DNA from: Temnothorax longispinosus
Lineage: Eukaryota; Arthropoda; Insecta; Hymenoptera; Formicidae
Direction: 5' to 3'
Assembly (NCBI RefSeq): GCF_030848805.1
Contig: NC_092366.1
Span: 17,178,620-17,242,619 of the forward strand
DNA: 64,000 bases
The notes beneath the pieces are model-generated. The model saw only the letters and a list, made by a program, of their open reading frames with translations, was not told where the DNA came from and made no database searches. The position numbers were made by a program, and so were the translations under genes. Every line of letters begins with the position of its first letter. Position 1 is the stretch's first letter. This document shows, one piece after another, positions 23,186 through 38,100 of this stretch.

Positions 23186-26100
23186 TCATTTCTTCTTGCC
23201 CCGGCCGCCCTTCTGGAGCTTCGTGATCTTCAGGCGACAGTTGGAGCCGCCGGTATAAACCACCTCCGTCCTGCCGCCCTCCTCGGCCGCGGTCACCAGA
23301 GCCTTGACCGATCTCACGTGCACGTCCTTGGCGCTGATCTCCAGGGTGGTGCCGGGGTAACGATCCCGCACGCACTTACCCACGCTGGTGGCCTGCGTCT
23401 CGGTAAGCTCGACGCCGTCCAGGCACAACCAGGTGAGACACTGCAAGTGCGTGAGAATCGTCTGCACGAATACGTGTTCCATCTGCACGCGCTTGGCGCT
23501 GTCGGTGACGATCAGGCCGTTCGCCCTGAGAAAGCTCAGGCCGCACAGCTTGAGGTGCTTGGCGATCTGTCGCATCGTACGGTCGCTGTCCTCCAGGGTG
23601 ACCCGCCAGAAGTTGATCCGGAGCGACTGCAGGCTGCGGAAGTGCGCCGCCAGGCAGCAGAAGAACTGCTGCAGGATCTTGTCGTCGATAAAGAGCAGGG
23701 AGCCGCTGCTGCCGCCGATCGTTGATTTGTCCAGCGACAGGTCGAGCTCGCTCAGCGACGTGAAACCCGCCAGGAACGGCAACAGCAACGGACCGCGCAG
23801 CGCCAGGCGATCGTTCACTGTCACCTGCAATCAGAAATAATTCCGTCGGCTGATCTTATCGGGCGCAATTTGTTTCGGGCTCGTTTACAGGTTGAGAGAT
23901 AAAAAAGAGAGAGGGACATACAGAGTGTCACGGACTTGGCAAGCAATTTCTCATCTATATGAGCTTCTCCGATTAATTTGGTTTGGTTTTTTTTTTCTTC
24001 AGCCTTCAAGCGACAAGCGATCGAAAGAAAAACGGGAACTGAATTTCAAAGAGTGTCTGTTTAATAACAAAATTTTAATCTTAAATGAAGTTTAACAATC
24101 TCAAAATTAAAACTTTTAACAAAATCTTTCGATTTGTTTAAGAACCTAAGAAGATCAATTTCCAAGAAAAATCTAAGTTAGCTTAATTTCTTATGCCTTC
24201 AAAAAAGACGTTAAATCATTGTTGGACCTTTAACTAGAGAATTAATTAAAATATAGGAAAAACGGGAACTCTGAATTTCAAAGAGTGTCTGTTTAATAAC
24301 AAAATTTTAATCTTAAATGAAGTTTAACAATCTCAAAATTAAAACTTTTAACAAAATCTTTCGATTTGTTTAAGAACCTGAGAAGATCAATTTCCAAGAA
24401 AAAATCTAAGTTAGCTTAATTTCTTATGCCCTCAAAAAAGGCGTTAAATCATTGTTGGACCTTTAACTAGAGAATTAATTAAAATATAAGTACTTAATTG
24501 AAAACTTGAGGCAAGCAAAGACGTAGGTATCTTCGTTAAGGAAAAACCGAATTGCAAATTGGCGCGAAGATGAGAATCGCGGCCGCAAAGTTTGGTAATT
24601 TATTTTAGGGATATCCCGTACGGAGGCGAATTAAGGGGATGGAATTGGGAGTCGGTTTAATGCGAGAGACTACGAAGACGAATGTCGGTCCGGGCCGTCC
24701 TTTGTTTATCGCCTTCGTGGTGCGGCCGACAGTAATTGCGCATGTAATAGAAAATATATGACTTATAGATAAGGGAGGAAAGGGACACGAGATCTGACGG
24801 ACGTTCCGGGCACGGAATTGGTGCTCGCGATGTAAAATGAGATAGTTACTTTAGTATCATCCTTTCTTTTTCATAAGTAATGAATGGGCTTTTTTATTCG
24901 GGTGAGAAATAGCTAAAGATTATTTTCGAATATACATTAGGAAAGGTTTGCTTTTATATTTTTATGAAATTCTATAATCTCATTTGTGTAAAAGATATCA
25001 GTATTACATGGAAAGTTTTCTAATCTAGTATCTTTGAATGATTAAAAATAAAAGTAGATTAGAAGAATAGATTAGATCTAAAATTCCAACGTTGTAAAGA
25101 TATTGTGGACTTAAAAAGAGTCAATTAAATGTTTTATAAAGGTTTTTTATTTGTATATACGCACTTTTTACGGATATAAAACTTTCTTGTGCAAATTGGA
25201 TCACTATATTCACGTGTTATCCAATCTATTTTCAGCCGTTGCTTCAAATAGCATCAATTAAAAAATTTTCTCTTATTAAATTATATTTCAAACAATGATA
25301 TTTAAATATCCTACATAGTTGTTAAATAAAAAAAATCTTCAGAGAAATAATAAAATAGTGCACATTCAGCGCACGTCGCGTCGTGCGTCGATTCATGCGT
25401 AACTGGAGCGTTCATTCGTTAGCTTTAAATTGCTCTCATTTAAAAACAGTAGCTCGAATGCAATTCTGCCGGAGGGAAACGAATTTTTCGCTTCTTTGTG
25501 GTATCGAGAATCTGTGCGTGAATTCTGGGACGTTCTATATATGCAGGCTAAATGATAATTAATATCTGGCGCTTTGCTGCCTCTCCACAACACATTTCAG
25601 GATTTTTCAGAGTTTCTCATTCAGAATCCGGAATCAGACTTTCAGTGAAACGATATTAGATTAGGAGACGTTACATGGGCGCGAGCACGTTCGCAATTTC
25701 CCAAGATCAGAATTACCCTGGAGGAAGAGAAGGGGGGGCGGAAGGGAGACGATATTAGACGACGGGAACGCGATACTCGGTGTACCAGCGGGCTAACCGA
25801 TTTTCTTCGTGGCGTGTTTCACGGAGACCGTAACGGGGATCCATTTTTCAAACGGAACGAATCATTTCTCCACGAGAGAAGGGACTCCGCGCATCAGGAG
25901 CTGTTCCGCGGGCTGGATAGAGAGACGCGGGTGTGTCTAATGGTTCCAGCCCAGATCCCGGGAACACGATAGCTATACACAGCCGACACAGCGCCTGTAC
26001 ATCCCAGGGATACTCGGGTCGGTAGAGACAGTCAGTAGACAGCTACATCTGCGTCTATACTGCGTCTACTGCGAATCGCGATGATACCGTATAGCCCCCC

Positions 26101-29100
26101 CGTATACGTATCTGTTATCTTCCCGTAATGGTACGGGCGTCCGGATATGCACGGTGCATTCGAAGACGTGTAACTGCATCAGCAAATGGTCAAAGCTTCG
26201 TACGGTTAGTCCGGTATAATAGGATTGCACATGTCATTGCGGCATTGTTGCGCTACGCGATCCAGTTCGTAAGCGAGTTGCAGGTGAGTTAGACCGTTTC
26301 AAGGAGATTTCCCACTAATTATTTTATACTCCATTTCACCGTAATACCGTGTAAGGCAACTCGAAGCCATTTATTACGGTCCGATTGTTTAATATGCAAA
26401 CTACGATGACTTCTATGAACATTAAAGGTAGGATAATAATCGAGATTTCGACGTAGAAAAATTGATTCTTCGACTTGAAAGAAATAGTTAATTTTTTTCC
26501 GCTAATTGTAAGAATAAAGGCGACAATAAAAGATTATCGGTGATTTTTGTCGTGCTCGATTTTTCGAGGAAAATTTGAGGATAAACGTCTGCTTGACGAG
26601 ACATCCCGCGAGAGGAGAGTGTTCACTCACTTGAAATCCGGCTAGCCTCAGGAAGACGATCGCGGGACAGGCCGGAGGTGGTGCGGCTCGCAGGAGCTCG
26701 GCGCCGGCGTCATCGCGACGTCCTAATCTCGCCAGAGGACCCTCGTGCACCGCTAAATGCAAACGCGCGTTGCATAAGCTCAACTCACGCACGCTTGTGT
26801 ATCGAAGCAGCTCGGAGAACACTGCTAGACTGTCAGATTCCTGTGAAAAATAACGACTACAATTAGCATATCTTCCACACTGTTTAATATTGAAGGATGA
26901 AATTTGAATCAATATCTTGAGTTAAATAACATTTTATTATTTTTAACTAAAATAAGCATAATTTGATAGTGGGTATAAAATATTAAAAATTAGAGAGAAA
27001 ATATTAAAAATTAATAATGTCCGAACGGTGCATCATAAGATCAAAGGATTGTAGTTCCGGTTTTAATTAGATAACTTTTAATTGTTAAAATATGACGTCT
27101 TTTTTAGAACGAGATGTTCAATCAATATAATCAACGTAAAATATAAAAATTCCCTCCTTCCTTCGATAAATTAATTTTAATCTATTTCAATAGAAATTTC
27201 ATTTTCCGCTGCTAAATAAATGCGAGGCTTGATGCAGCCATTAAGTCGACGCCCGCCTGAGACATCCGGCCGCTGGTTGCGGTCCGCGCGCGCTCAACCG
27301 CGCTTTGCATCCCAATATTGGACGATGTTGCAGCAGCTATTACGCTAAAATGCGCAAAGTGGGTAAACGCTTCCCCTAAATCGCGCGTAAACGACGCGGA
27401 CCCGTGAAAATCTCGCGGAACGCGAGATCTCGGGATCTCGCGCTATAAGCGCGCGGCAGCGGCATGGCATCCGGCGCTTCAGGGTTCGCCAGGGATCTCC
27501 GGCTAATCCCATCCCATTCGACACGGAGCGGCGCCGCCCGTGTCTCGGCTCCACACGCCCCGACTACCACATCTCGCCCGACCTAATCCGCCACCGAGAA
27601 TGTCGTTAAGTCGGATGGAGAGGCGTCTTAGCGCGCTCGCGCCTCGACGATCTCCTCGCCCCGAGACTACACGGCAGGCGATATTACGTTATTCCGGCAA
27701 TGAAACGCGGGAGGGAGAGAAACCGCGCGACGTGGATTATATACGTGAATTCGCCGAGGGGGAAACGCGGTGACGCGGGGTTAACAAGGTGCGACTGATC
27801 CGTCGAAGACATCTCTCTCTCTCGCGCGTTAATTGAGAATCCTCTCGAGGATGAGCTCGCCCAAGATTTTCTGTCGAGTTTTCTTCTCTTTTGTGTAATA
27901 TGCATTTAAGGCCGCGTTGAACATATCGTTGAATTTGATTTCCTCTCGACATTCACCACAAGAAATTAAATAAAAAATGCAGAAGCCGGAGGAGCGTTCG
28001 ACCTTGAGGGGGGAAGGAGGGGGGGGAGATCGAGAACGGGGTACGAGCGGTACCGTTTCATTATGCAGAGAACGTCGTTGCACACACAGGGAGTATAGCG
28101 GATGCGTCTCACGGGAGCGGCGCGAAGAGAGCGTGTTCTCGGGTTCTCTATAGAAAACTGTGTAAGCCGGAAGCTGCCTCTCTCCGCTTAGTTTACGCGC
28201 CGTACGTTAGACGCGCGCGTTCATTAATAAGTTAGCTTTACTTTCGAACTCCATGAGAGATTTATGCGAATCTCGAGCGGCATAAATCAATCTCAAGGTG
28301 GGAGACGTTGACGGCGAATTTTTTCCAAAGCGGATACGCGATGCTGCTTTCTGATTATTCTATAGTAATCGAGCTTGATAACGCATAATAATGTTGTATA
28401 ATGAACATTTATGTATATGTGTGTGTATTTTTTAATAGTAAATATTAAAAAATATTTCTCGAGGATTAAAAAAAGCTTCGTCCGATTTTTTAACGTCAGA
28501 GATTATATATATTCTATTCTGTTACGTAAGCTTTACATTCCAAATTACAAACTTGAAAAATATAATTAATGCTATCTACATGGGTTTTGTATAAAAATAA
28601 TTTACATGCTTCGCGAGACATGTGCTCAAGAATTTTTAATATTTAAAGTCTTTTAAATTCTAGCGTATAAAATTCTTTTAGCAACGATTTTATTTAAAAA
28701 ATCCGCATATCTTTTTATTTACTACCTTTTAATTCTATTGAAGAAGATTTAAAAGCGCGCTGAAAAGTTAAATAAATATTGCTTCCATATATTACATTAA
28801 ATATCCCTTCAACTGAAAACTTAGGGATGATAACATTGATTAATATTGACACGCTAATTTCTTTTTTTTGGAGGACGGAGGGAGAGGAGGCAGGGCGTGA
28901 TTAAAGTGCAATTTAAAAATATATATTTGTTAATATAAAAAAACACCAATGTCGCCGTTTTTCGATTTGGCTCAAGTACACCGCGCGGTCGCGCGACGAT
29001 TATTCCGTGTTCCGCTGGGCAAACAGAATCGAGGGTGGATTCCATTCTCGGAAGGATGTCCTCGACAGTCCATTTATCTGGCTTGACCCAACTGGCGTAT

Positions 29101-32100
29101 CCTGAACAAGAATGGGAAAAAAAGAGGGTTCCGAAACTGAGAGACTCTCGAGATGTTTACCGCGCTTTGATAGATTATTGCATTATTGCACGTAGCACGA
29201 CGACAGTGATATATCTATAATCTATTTTATGACATTTCTATGATTATATAATTTATAAGATAATTTCTAAAATGACTCTATATTTGTTATGATTGCTATA
29301 CAAAGGCAAAGGCAATGCTATATGGCGCAGTAATACTCTGTGACTCCTGAAATGTTTGACTCAGAATTCAGGGCACATCGTTGAAACTTTGGCTATCTCG
29401 AGAGCCAGGAAATACCTTGTATATATTTTCATAGTTTGTCCACCATAGTTTCGATCGTGCGATATGCGCGGAACTCTGAATTTCCGCGTACGTGTACGTC
29501 TCCCAAGATGATGTTATACTTTGCGATATATATATCGTGCCTTCCTCAATAAAGTTTCTAAACCGGATAAGAGATCTATAACAACAAGTCATACAAGTTT
29601 ATCATTTTGGGTCACAGATTCTCGTTATCACTGACCCAATTAGATTATCTTATTCCAACTTCTTTCCTGTCTATCGAAAAATAACATCATTAAGAATCAA
29701 GATAGAGTATCGAGGTATCTATTTATTTATTTAATTTCCGACAGGGTTCTCAGTTTTAAATAAATATTTCGACAACGGTACTCAAATATTCAACCAGAAA
29801 TAAAATTTTAAATTTAATTCATTGAAATATATGTGCTCGCACGCAATCAGTCACATCGTTGAAAATAATCTCTGTGAGAGATTTATATATTTTCTAAAAT
29901 ATTCAGACGTCACTCCTTAAACGTACAATGCAAACAAATGCGCGAAATGAGAGCCGAAGTGCAGAGTCCTTCGAGATTCACCTCATGCACGGAGATTTCG
30001 AAGTAACGCGGAATTTATTGTTTGCTAACCGTGATATTTACGAGCGACGATATTTATCGCTTCCTGACTGAAGCGCTCGTTGACGAGCGTCGCTTCCTGG
30101 GGGATCGCGTTCTCCAGGCTCGGCTCGCGAGAGACGATTCCGGCCCCGCTGTCATCAGCGCGGAATTCGGCACGCGGCACGGAAGAACGCGGCGATGAAT
30201 AAACATCGCGCTGAATTCGGTGCCGTCGTCGAGATCAAACGCGGATGAGACACGCGCGCGTGTCTATACGTGCCCCGAATCTGTTTTTTGAGAAACGTTC
30301 GAAACGAAACCCCATGAACCGTCAGCTGCATCGTCGAGAACTCGTGTTTGACGTTATTTCGCGGCGGGCGCGCGACTCGTCAGCGAGAGGTTTTTCGCCG
30401 CGATCGCCGTTGGAAACGTATCTGGATCGGGATTGATAAAACCAGAGAGACACACGGAATAATATCATCCAGGATTTAATAATCGAGTCAAAATATCGTA
30501 TCGATATCGAATATATAACGTTTGCGCGAGCTTGCATGTGTACGTAAACTCCCAATCCCCAATTCCCAACTCTAAACTTCGAATTCTCTCCTGTGTCTCA
30601 ATTTTCAGCTACTAGCCATCAGCCCGTAAACTCTCAATTCTCGTAATCTGAACTGGAGTTATAAAATTTATTTATGGCCAATGCAAAGCTCATGAAATTT
30701 AAAAATATGCCTCCCAGCGGAATAAACGATTTATATGAACATTTATATGTATTACCTATTTATTGTTATAAACGGATTTGTATATTTTACCCTTTTTGTT
30801 TCGATTCAAATATATTAATGGTGTTCAATGTGTAACCTAAAAATGTCCGGATGAATGATGAATAAAATGTACGTACGTCACAAGGAATTTGTTGTCTCAT
30901 TTGACGCATAAAAAAATATATATATATATATATCTATATATATATATATAGAAGAAGGATGTCGTGTCATGGGCAAAATAACTCGCATTGTGCGAGATAT
31001 TTTATGCATCATTTTTCATAAAGAAGACTTTTTGTCATAAAACTTGTTCGCTTTTGACATATATCCAACTGTAACATTTAAAAATATTACTTTGCCCTCA
31101 AATACACTAATTAATTTTATTCATAGTTATTTGCGATATTAATCTTTAAATCAAAATCCAAATTTGTTCTCCAAAAATATTTTAAAACGGTTAAACTCTG
31201 AAGATAATTTCTTTCCAAAAAAATATGATATAAAAATAATTTAAAAAAATAAAACAGATATTTTTTTACATAAATTCTTTAAAAACTGACAGGGGACTGG
31301 ACTGTTTTCGTTAACTTACCCGAGAATAACAAAGTAACGGCAAACGATAAAAACTCTTTAAGTAAAAAACAAATTACAGCAAGTATCAGCAAAAAAAGAA
31401 CAGGAATTTTAGCATGGAATGAGCGTGAAACTGCAGTGTTTTTCGCAACGCCGTGGCACGAAAAGTCTCTCACTGTTTTCTCCTTTGGAAGCTTTCCCGA
31501 ATGGAAACGTGAATGCAAAAGTTTCATTCCACTTGCTATAGCGTTGTGAACGAACCGAAAAACCAACTTGGATAAATAACAAGTCGAACGTAATGATATA
31601 AATAAACGAATCTTTCGTTGAAAAATCACCTTTTTAAAAAATGTCTGTATGCATGTGTGTAGGTATATATATTCCACAATAAAATACAAATAAAAATAAA
31701 TATAAATAAATGTAAATTAAAAATAACGGGTCAGCGGAGGGTACATCCGCGCGATGCGCGGGTAAAATAGATATATATCTCTATATATACATAAATTTAA
31801 GAGAGGAAAATATAACTTAAAGTGGAAAAAAATTGTCTGCGAAGAAAAAAGTAAGAACAAAGAAGGTTTAGAGAAGGGATCTAGACTAAAAAAGGAAACT
31901 AGTCTATACTAGTAATCTATACTTCTATATACGAACCTTCGCCAGAGTTCGATCCGATTACGAATAAAGTTCATCGCTTGTTGGCAAAACCGAGTTTATC
32001 ATCGATCGACTTACGACGTAAATGAACTATTCAAATCCGATGCGTCCGTATAATATACCGAGAAGTTGGGCAGTGTCATTAATAATCGCGTATAAACTTA

Positions 32101-35100
32101 CAAAAACGATTCGCCAAACTCTCCCGAAGAGTTAATTTAATTCGTCGAATTATTGAGTCTCCAATTCACATAACATTGTATATTAAAAATGTCAAAATAA
32201 AATCGCGTTTGATTATGCGCATTTTTGCTTCCTAAAAGCACGTATATAACGATAAATGAAGAGAATTCATGAAATATTACAAACATTTAACATTTTTAAA
32301 ATGAGAGGAGGGATTTGCTGTAATAAAATAAAAAATTTTTCAATTAATTTACTATGAAATGTTTCGATGTTTATAACCTTCGTTATCAAAGACATTTAAT
32401 ATTCATTTTATATTCGAAAGGCATGCCTGAAAATATTGAGAGAATTGATCTCGGTTATAGCGATGAGAACGCGTTTCGTTCGCTCACGTAATTCGGCCGC
32501 GCAAAATCGGATCGTTTCTATACAAACTGAGAATTACATTCGTTAATTACGAATGTGGCGCGCGTGTATACTTGTCGGCTTGTTGATTATCGGCGACACG
32601 TGTCGACTCCGTAATTTATGTTATTCGCGCCGCCGGCATTTTATGCGGCACAATGCCTGGCGTGTCTTCGGGGCCAGTGGGGAGGGTGGCGAATATAATG
32701 CCGGTAAATTAGGACGGAAGGAAGCGATGTTTAATAGTTTCCGACGCAAATTGATTCCCGCTAATTGCGAAGCGTGGCACGCGGGCGTCGTATAACTCTC
32801 TTTTCTCTTCTCCAATTATGAATTATTTTACAATCCCGCGGGATTCCACGACTCTTTTTCCAATGAGCCGCGTATAACGTTGACGTATTATTCGTTGAAT
32901 ATCCCAGCCCTCTCCGTTCGTCGCGTAACAAAGTATTTGTCACTGACGGAGGAATATATTTGTTTTTTTTTTCCATTTCAGCGTACGATAAAAAACTCGA
33001 TTATTATTTCGTCAAATAATACTTAGCATATAATTTCGATTATTTAGCTGCTGTCTTTTTATTCATTCATTTAACATTCAATTGTTTTAATTATTATCAT
33101 CCTTTTTTGAGGCTATAATGATGATATACGCGCGAAAATATTAAAAGAAATTATTTTCAGATATCTACAAACACTTCGTCTTTCACTCTAGCTTTTTAAA
33201 ATATTATTGTATTTATTTTACTATTTTATATCATGTACAAATTACAAAGTAATACAACCGCAGCACATTATTATAATCATATCGCCAAATCAGAACTGAT
33301 TTCTTTCTAATAAAAACTTTTATTTGAATATTTTAATTTCCTACGTTTATTAAAAACAAGAAGCTAATTAAAGAATAGGATTTTGCGCTACGCACTTCTC
33401 CAAGCCTTCCTAAATACCTTAGTTTTCCATGTTAAATTACAGCCAGACGTCGCGTTTCATTTTCCATGAGAAAAGCCTCAGCAACGAATTTATCGCGAAA
33501 GCTAAGTTACGGCGAAGAGGTTCCGTCGGCTGCGTATTTCCCGTACTCCTTCGTGTCGCGCTAAAATAATCAATTTCTTTGTTTGCGTTTTCTATAGACC
33601 GGCGTCAGACGCAAACGCCGTGTGTCAACTGCGTATGTGTGTGTGGAAGGAGACGAGGCGTCGGGGAAAAGAGAGACTAGCGTAGAACGTTGCAACGCTT
33701 AAATTTTATCAGGATACTCGCATTCATGGGTCGCCGACCCCGGCATTGTCCACGCCACCGCAACTTAATATACGGCGACGATGTATTAAATCTCGTTCCC
33801 TCGCGTAATATTTCGCGAGTTCGGTCTCTTAGCGCTTCGGAAGGGGGTGGACAATGTGAGCGACAGTTCGGTATGGTTTCTTTTCCAATCATTTAGCAAA
33901 TCGTCGATTCCAAAACGAGAAATACTTATTTTGCTACTAAAAAAAGTTCACTCGTGTAACAATATTACGTAAAATGCCGTATCTAAAATATAATTACATG
34001 CAATAGAATAGAATTATAATATCGACAAGAAAATGTTGAGAAATTAAAAAAAAGCTAAAATAAATATATTACTGCTAGGTGGTCTCGGACATTTTGGTTT
34101 TCAATATCCTCTGTTTCCTCAAAGAGTCTGGCGATTTCGCCCAGGATCAGACCGGTTCATAACTCTGTTCCTGACGGCTTCTTTGGGATGATAATCGCCA
34201 GCCAGGCTCGTTTGTGTCATATAGAATAGTGATAGAAGTGGCGAGCGGTATGGGGGGATGGTCACTGAAAGCCTCGACGGGCCGCATTGTTTATAATCGC
34301 ATCCCTTGTCCCGTTATATTAAATCCGTCCCTTTATGCGGTATCAGCGAGCAGCCGGGGAGATTTTCCGGTTATACAATTTATCCGCGATATTCCGCGAA
34401 TTATGCGCTCGGACCGCCGGCGTTCTGTTCCCATCCTCCCGAATGGCTTACGCGCGTTAAGGGTGGGTCGTGGCGGTTAAGGGCGAACGAGCGCTTAAAA
34501 CGGAACGTGAGCGGTTATATAAGTATAGAGTGGGTGTACCGGTCAGTGATTCAAGACAAAGACTTTTAATCCCGAGATAACGTCCGGTTGCCAGAGATAT
34601 AGCCATTCTTTATGGGGGTGATTTCAGAAGGCAATATCTCCTCTGGGAGTAAACTTCGCACGGAAAGAGCATCGAGTGTGTTGTGAGAGTACTTAAAGCA
34701 TAATGACAAAAAAAATCACTGTGGAAAGAAGTGGACCAAGTGTTACTATGGGAGAGCAAGCTTTGGATATTTTCGAGGTAAACGTTCAGGTAGAAAGCCA
34801 GGAATGAGTGTTAGATATGTTAAATTCATAGGGTTAAATTGAACTCGATTTTGAGTAATTTTTAACTATTTCACAGGTCGCCACTGCTCCTACTCAATAT
34901 GTATAATTAATTTAACTAAAACAATGTTAATTTGACTAAACTAATGAAGTTAAAATAATCCTAGTTTGTTTTAAATTAATAAATTTTGACGCACATGGTG
35001 GTTAAAAATAACAAAATAAATCTAACTCATGGTATTGGTTTAAATTTCATCCTCTAACCTTTAACAGTGTAGTCTGATAAAATATCTGCAATTTATATAG

Positions 35101-38100
35101 AATGGTTATATGAAAGAACAGTGCGATGCACTTCTTTAAAATCCCGGCCTCCTTTCTCCCTCAAAATATTCATATGTCAGAATATATAAAGAACACTATA
35201 TCAAGGCAAGAAGATACCCTTCTCTTCTATTTCTCATACGATGGATATAAAAGAGGGTCCTTGCAAATATGACGGCGTATACAAAAATGCAATTAGGCTC
35301 GGGTATTCGGAAGCGAGCGTGCACGAATTTAAGAGTTAAAATTCCAGCGCGCCCGATTTCTCAACGTCCGAAGGCGGATAGGGGGCAGATATGTCAGCTG
35401 ACTCGACATTCTCATGTGAAAATTTTCGGCGATATGTCGTCCGGGAGTCCGGGATCCCGTCCGGGATCGTCCCCGAAGGATATTCGAGACGCGGCAGATT
35501 CCGCGACGGAGAAAGGAGACGGGAGAGCCAAGAGGAAGAGAAGGGGGAGAGGTCGAGGGATGTTGGGAGAGAGGACCGCGTAATTTATTGCAAGCAATAT
35601 TACCGACGACACGCCGGGAGAGCCCGAGGAATGGGGAAAAGCCCGTGTCTCTCGTCCCAGAAATGTATTTTATAGCGACCGAAGATGGGGGCGGGGCTCT
35701 CCGTATAACGGCGACCCTGCTTGCCATTCTCTTTCGGGTCGGCATTGGATTTAAATAAGTCGATGTGAACGTCCTGGCCTTTATTCGCCGTTTACTGCCC
35801 TCTCCCCCCTCTCCCCAATCGCATTGCTCGTTACCGGATTTATGCGGTGCTTGGCGAACGGAAATCCGTGTTACGTGCTGGAGTAGCGATTTTGTTTTTT
35901 CCCTCCCGGTAAATTAGCTAATATTCGCGCACATTGTAATGCATAATAAAATGTCAAACTGTTCACGTGCATTTCGAATAATAGCTACATTATACGTCAT
36001 ATATATTAATCATTGTACTCTGAAAGTACCATAAAAACTTCATATTGTTCTAGCTAATATAATAAAAAAAAAACGAGAAAAATTATAATTGCATTCCGTA
36101 ACATAAATAATGTACATAATTCATGTGGAATAAATTAATATTTTAGGTTCAAAATCCTTTTTCTTTCTTTTCCGACGCATTTTCCATACTGATATGTTAT
36201 AACCGCAATGCAGGTAAGAATTGTTAATTAAAAAAGTAATTTTCATATTTAATCACTATATTAATTTATATCAAATTTTATAACACGTTATACATGTAAA
36301 TCCGATTTACAAAAGTTTTTAGCAGCATATGCAATTCAGGGGTTTAACCAGTACCAAGTGGATCAACAGTATATTTAAATAAATCGGTCGAAGTGGTTTC
36401 AGATAATGGGAAAACGATGGTGTACGTTTAATTCGATGTAGTATTTACTGTCGTGCTTTATGACCTTTTTATTCCGCATTTTTACGACAAGATTCACTTA
36501 GGAGTACCCAACCCATCAGATTTACGTAATCTCGTGCGATTTATTTCACCTCGAAGTATAAACAGTGCGGCGATATCGGTAAATATGGATAATCGTCGAG
36601 GCTCAAAGGATAAAATGCTGCTTGAAGCAACGATTTGTCGTCGCGTCAAACAATCATGGCTGGAGCTTCCTTAATGTTCCTTTTAAGAATTGTTTGTTAT
36701 ATTACACTGTTGTATTATATAAAATATTATATGATTTTCGATATAACGATATATACGCGCATATGCTATAATTTTATCGATTTTGCAAGCGTGTCGGAGA
36801 TATTGAAAGGCACTGGTTCATCTCGCAGCCCCGTATAATCCCGTATCGTGAATTGAATAGCCCGGAGTCAAAGTGGTGTACGAGAGTCGTGCATTGCAGA
36901 AAATCGGAAATCGATTATACTTATACCGCGCCGCAGTATGCAGTCGGATGCGTAATCTATAGGGAGGACTTTTCATAACAAAAAACCCACTAATGCCGCA
37001 TTCTCCTTCTGCGATTTCATCTTCGCTGCACGCCGAATAGCGCGATGATAAAAGAAAGCGTCGTCGTCGGTAGTTTTCTCCCGTTTCCTACTGCTTTTAT
37101 ATATAGAGGAAATGTTTTCGGAAAATCGCGACAGTTATTGCCACGTTAATGATCGCAGCAACTTCGACATTTTTTTAGATACGTCTACATTTGTAAAATT
37201 TTTTTCTTCCACGCTGTTCGCTTTTTTCGATACAAAATTTGACTAACAGGGATATGTTTTTGAACGTGTTTTATATTTCAAAATCATTTTCTCTCATAAA
37301 TGTGATTTCAGTGCTTGCAGTTTGCGAGAAAACTGTATCGGTTCCGAGAAGTCGACTTATATATCCTCCCATCTCGCGTGTCAAGTAAATAAGAAGATAT
37401 AATAGATACATGTTTTACACGCGAAAGAGCGAGGACGTTTTTAGAAATGGATACGCTGCTCGTCGTTTCGATATTGCTAAATCCCATTTGCCGTTTCGAC
37501 ACTCCATTCATCGTCACGTTTTACCATATCGCCCGAATGTCATCTCGTCGAATGTTTTCACATCCGTATCCATTTCGACCTCGTCGCTTCCGCGCTTTTA
37601 TCTCACCCGAGAATTTATATTTTTCATCGATACGGCCGCGGCGCTTTAAATTCGGCTTCCAGCAACCCTTCCAGTTACCTGCATTTCAGCATTCAATTAT
37701 GCGATAATTAACATGTTAATTAATGTACGTGACGACAAAGTATAATGTTGTGTCGAGAGAAATTTTATTGAAAATGTAGATTTTGAGGAAGGGGGGGAAA
37801 ACGAGAAAAAAAATTATAACTGGAGCGCAAAAAGGTACAGTTGTTAAAAGTATTGAATTAAATTGAAAAACCGTTTGCTAACAATAAAGAGCAGTTAACT
37901 GGCGGTAATTAAAAGGTTCAACATCAAAAACTCATTTTATGAGTTCGCATAAATTGGCAAAATTAAATTTTACTTTCCCGGAGCTTTCAATATAAATATG
38001 CATGTGCCTTATTATCGCCGTAATTATGTAACGATTTATATTTTGTTATATTTAAATGTAGGTTCTTACTTATAGATTTATATTTGAACATTTTTATGTA

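Noticed and set aside
35269..35745. Overlapping open frames on both strands (Arg/Ser-rich)
   Set aside because: Open in several frames at once because of CpG-rich composition. It lies deep in the LRR intron and I see no conserved motif.
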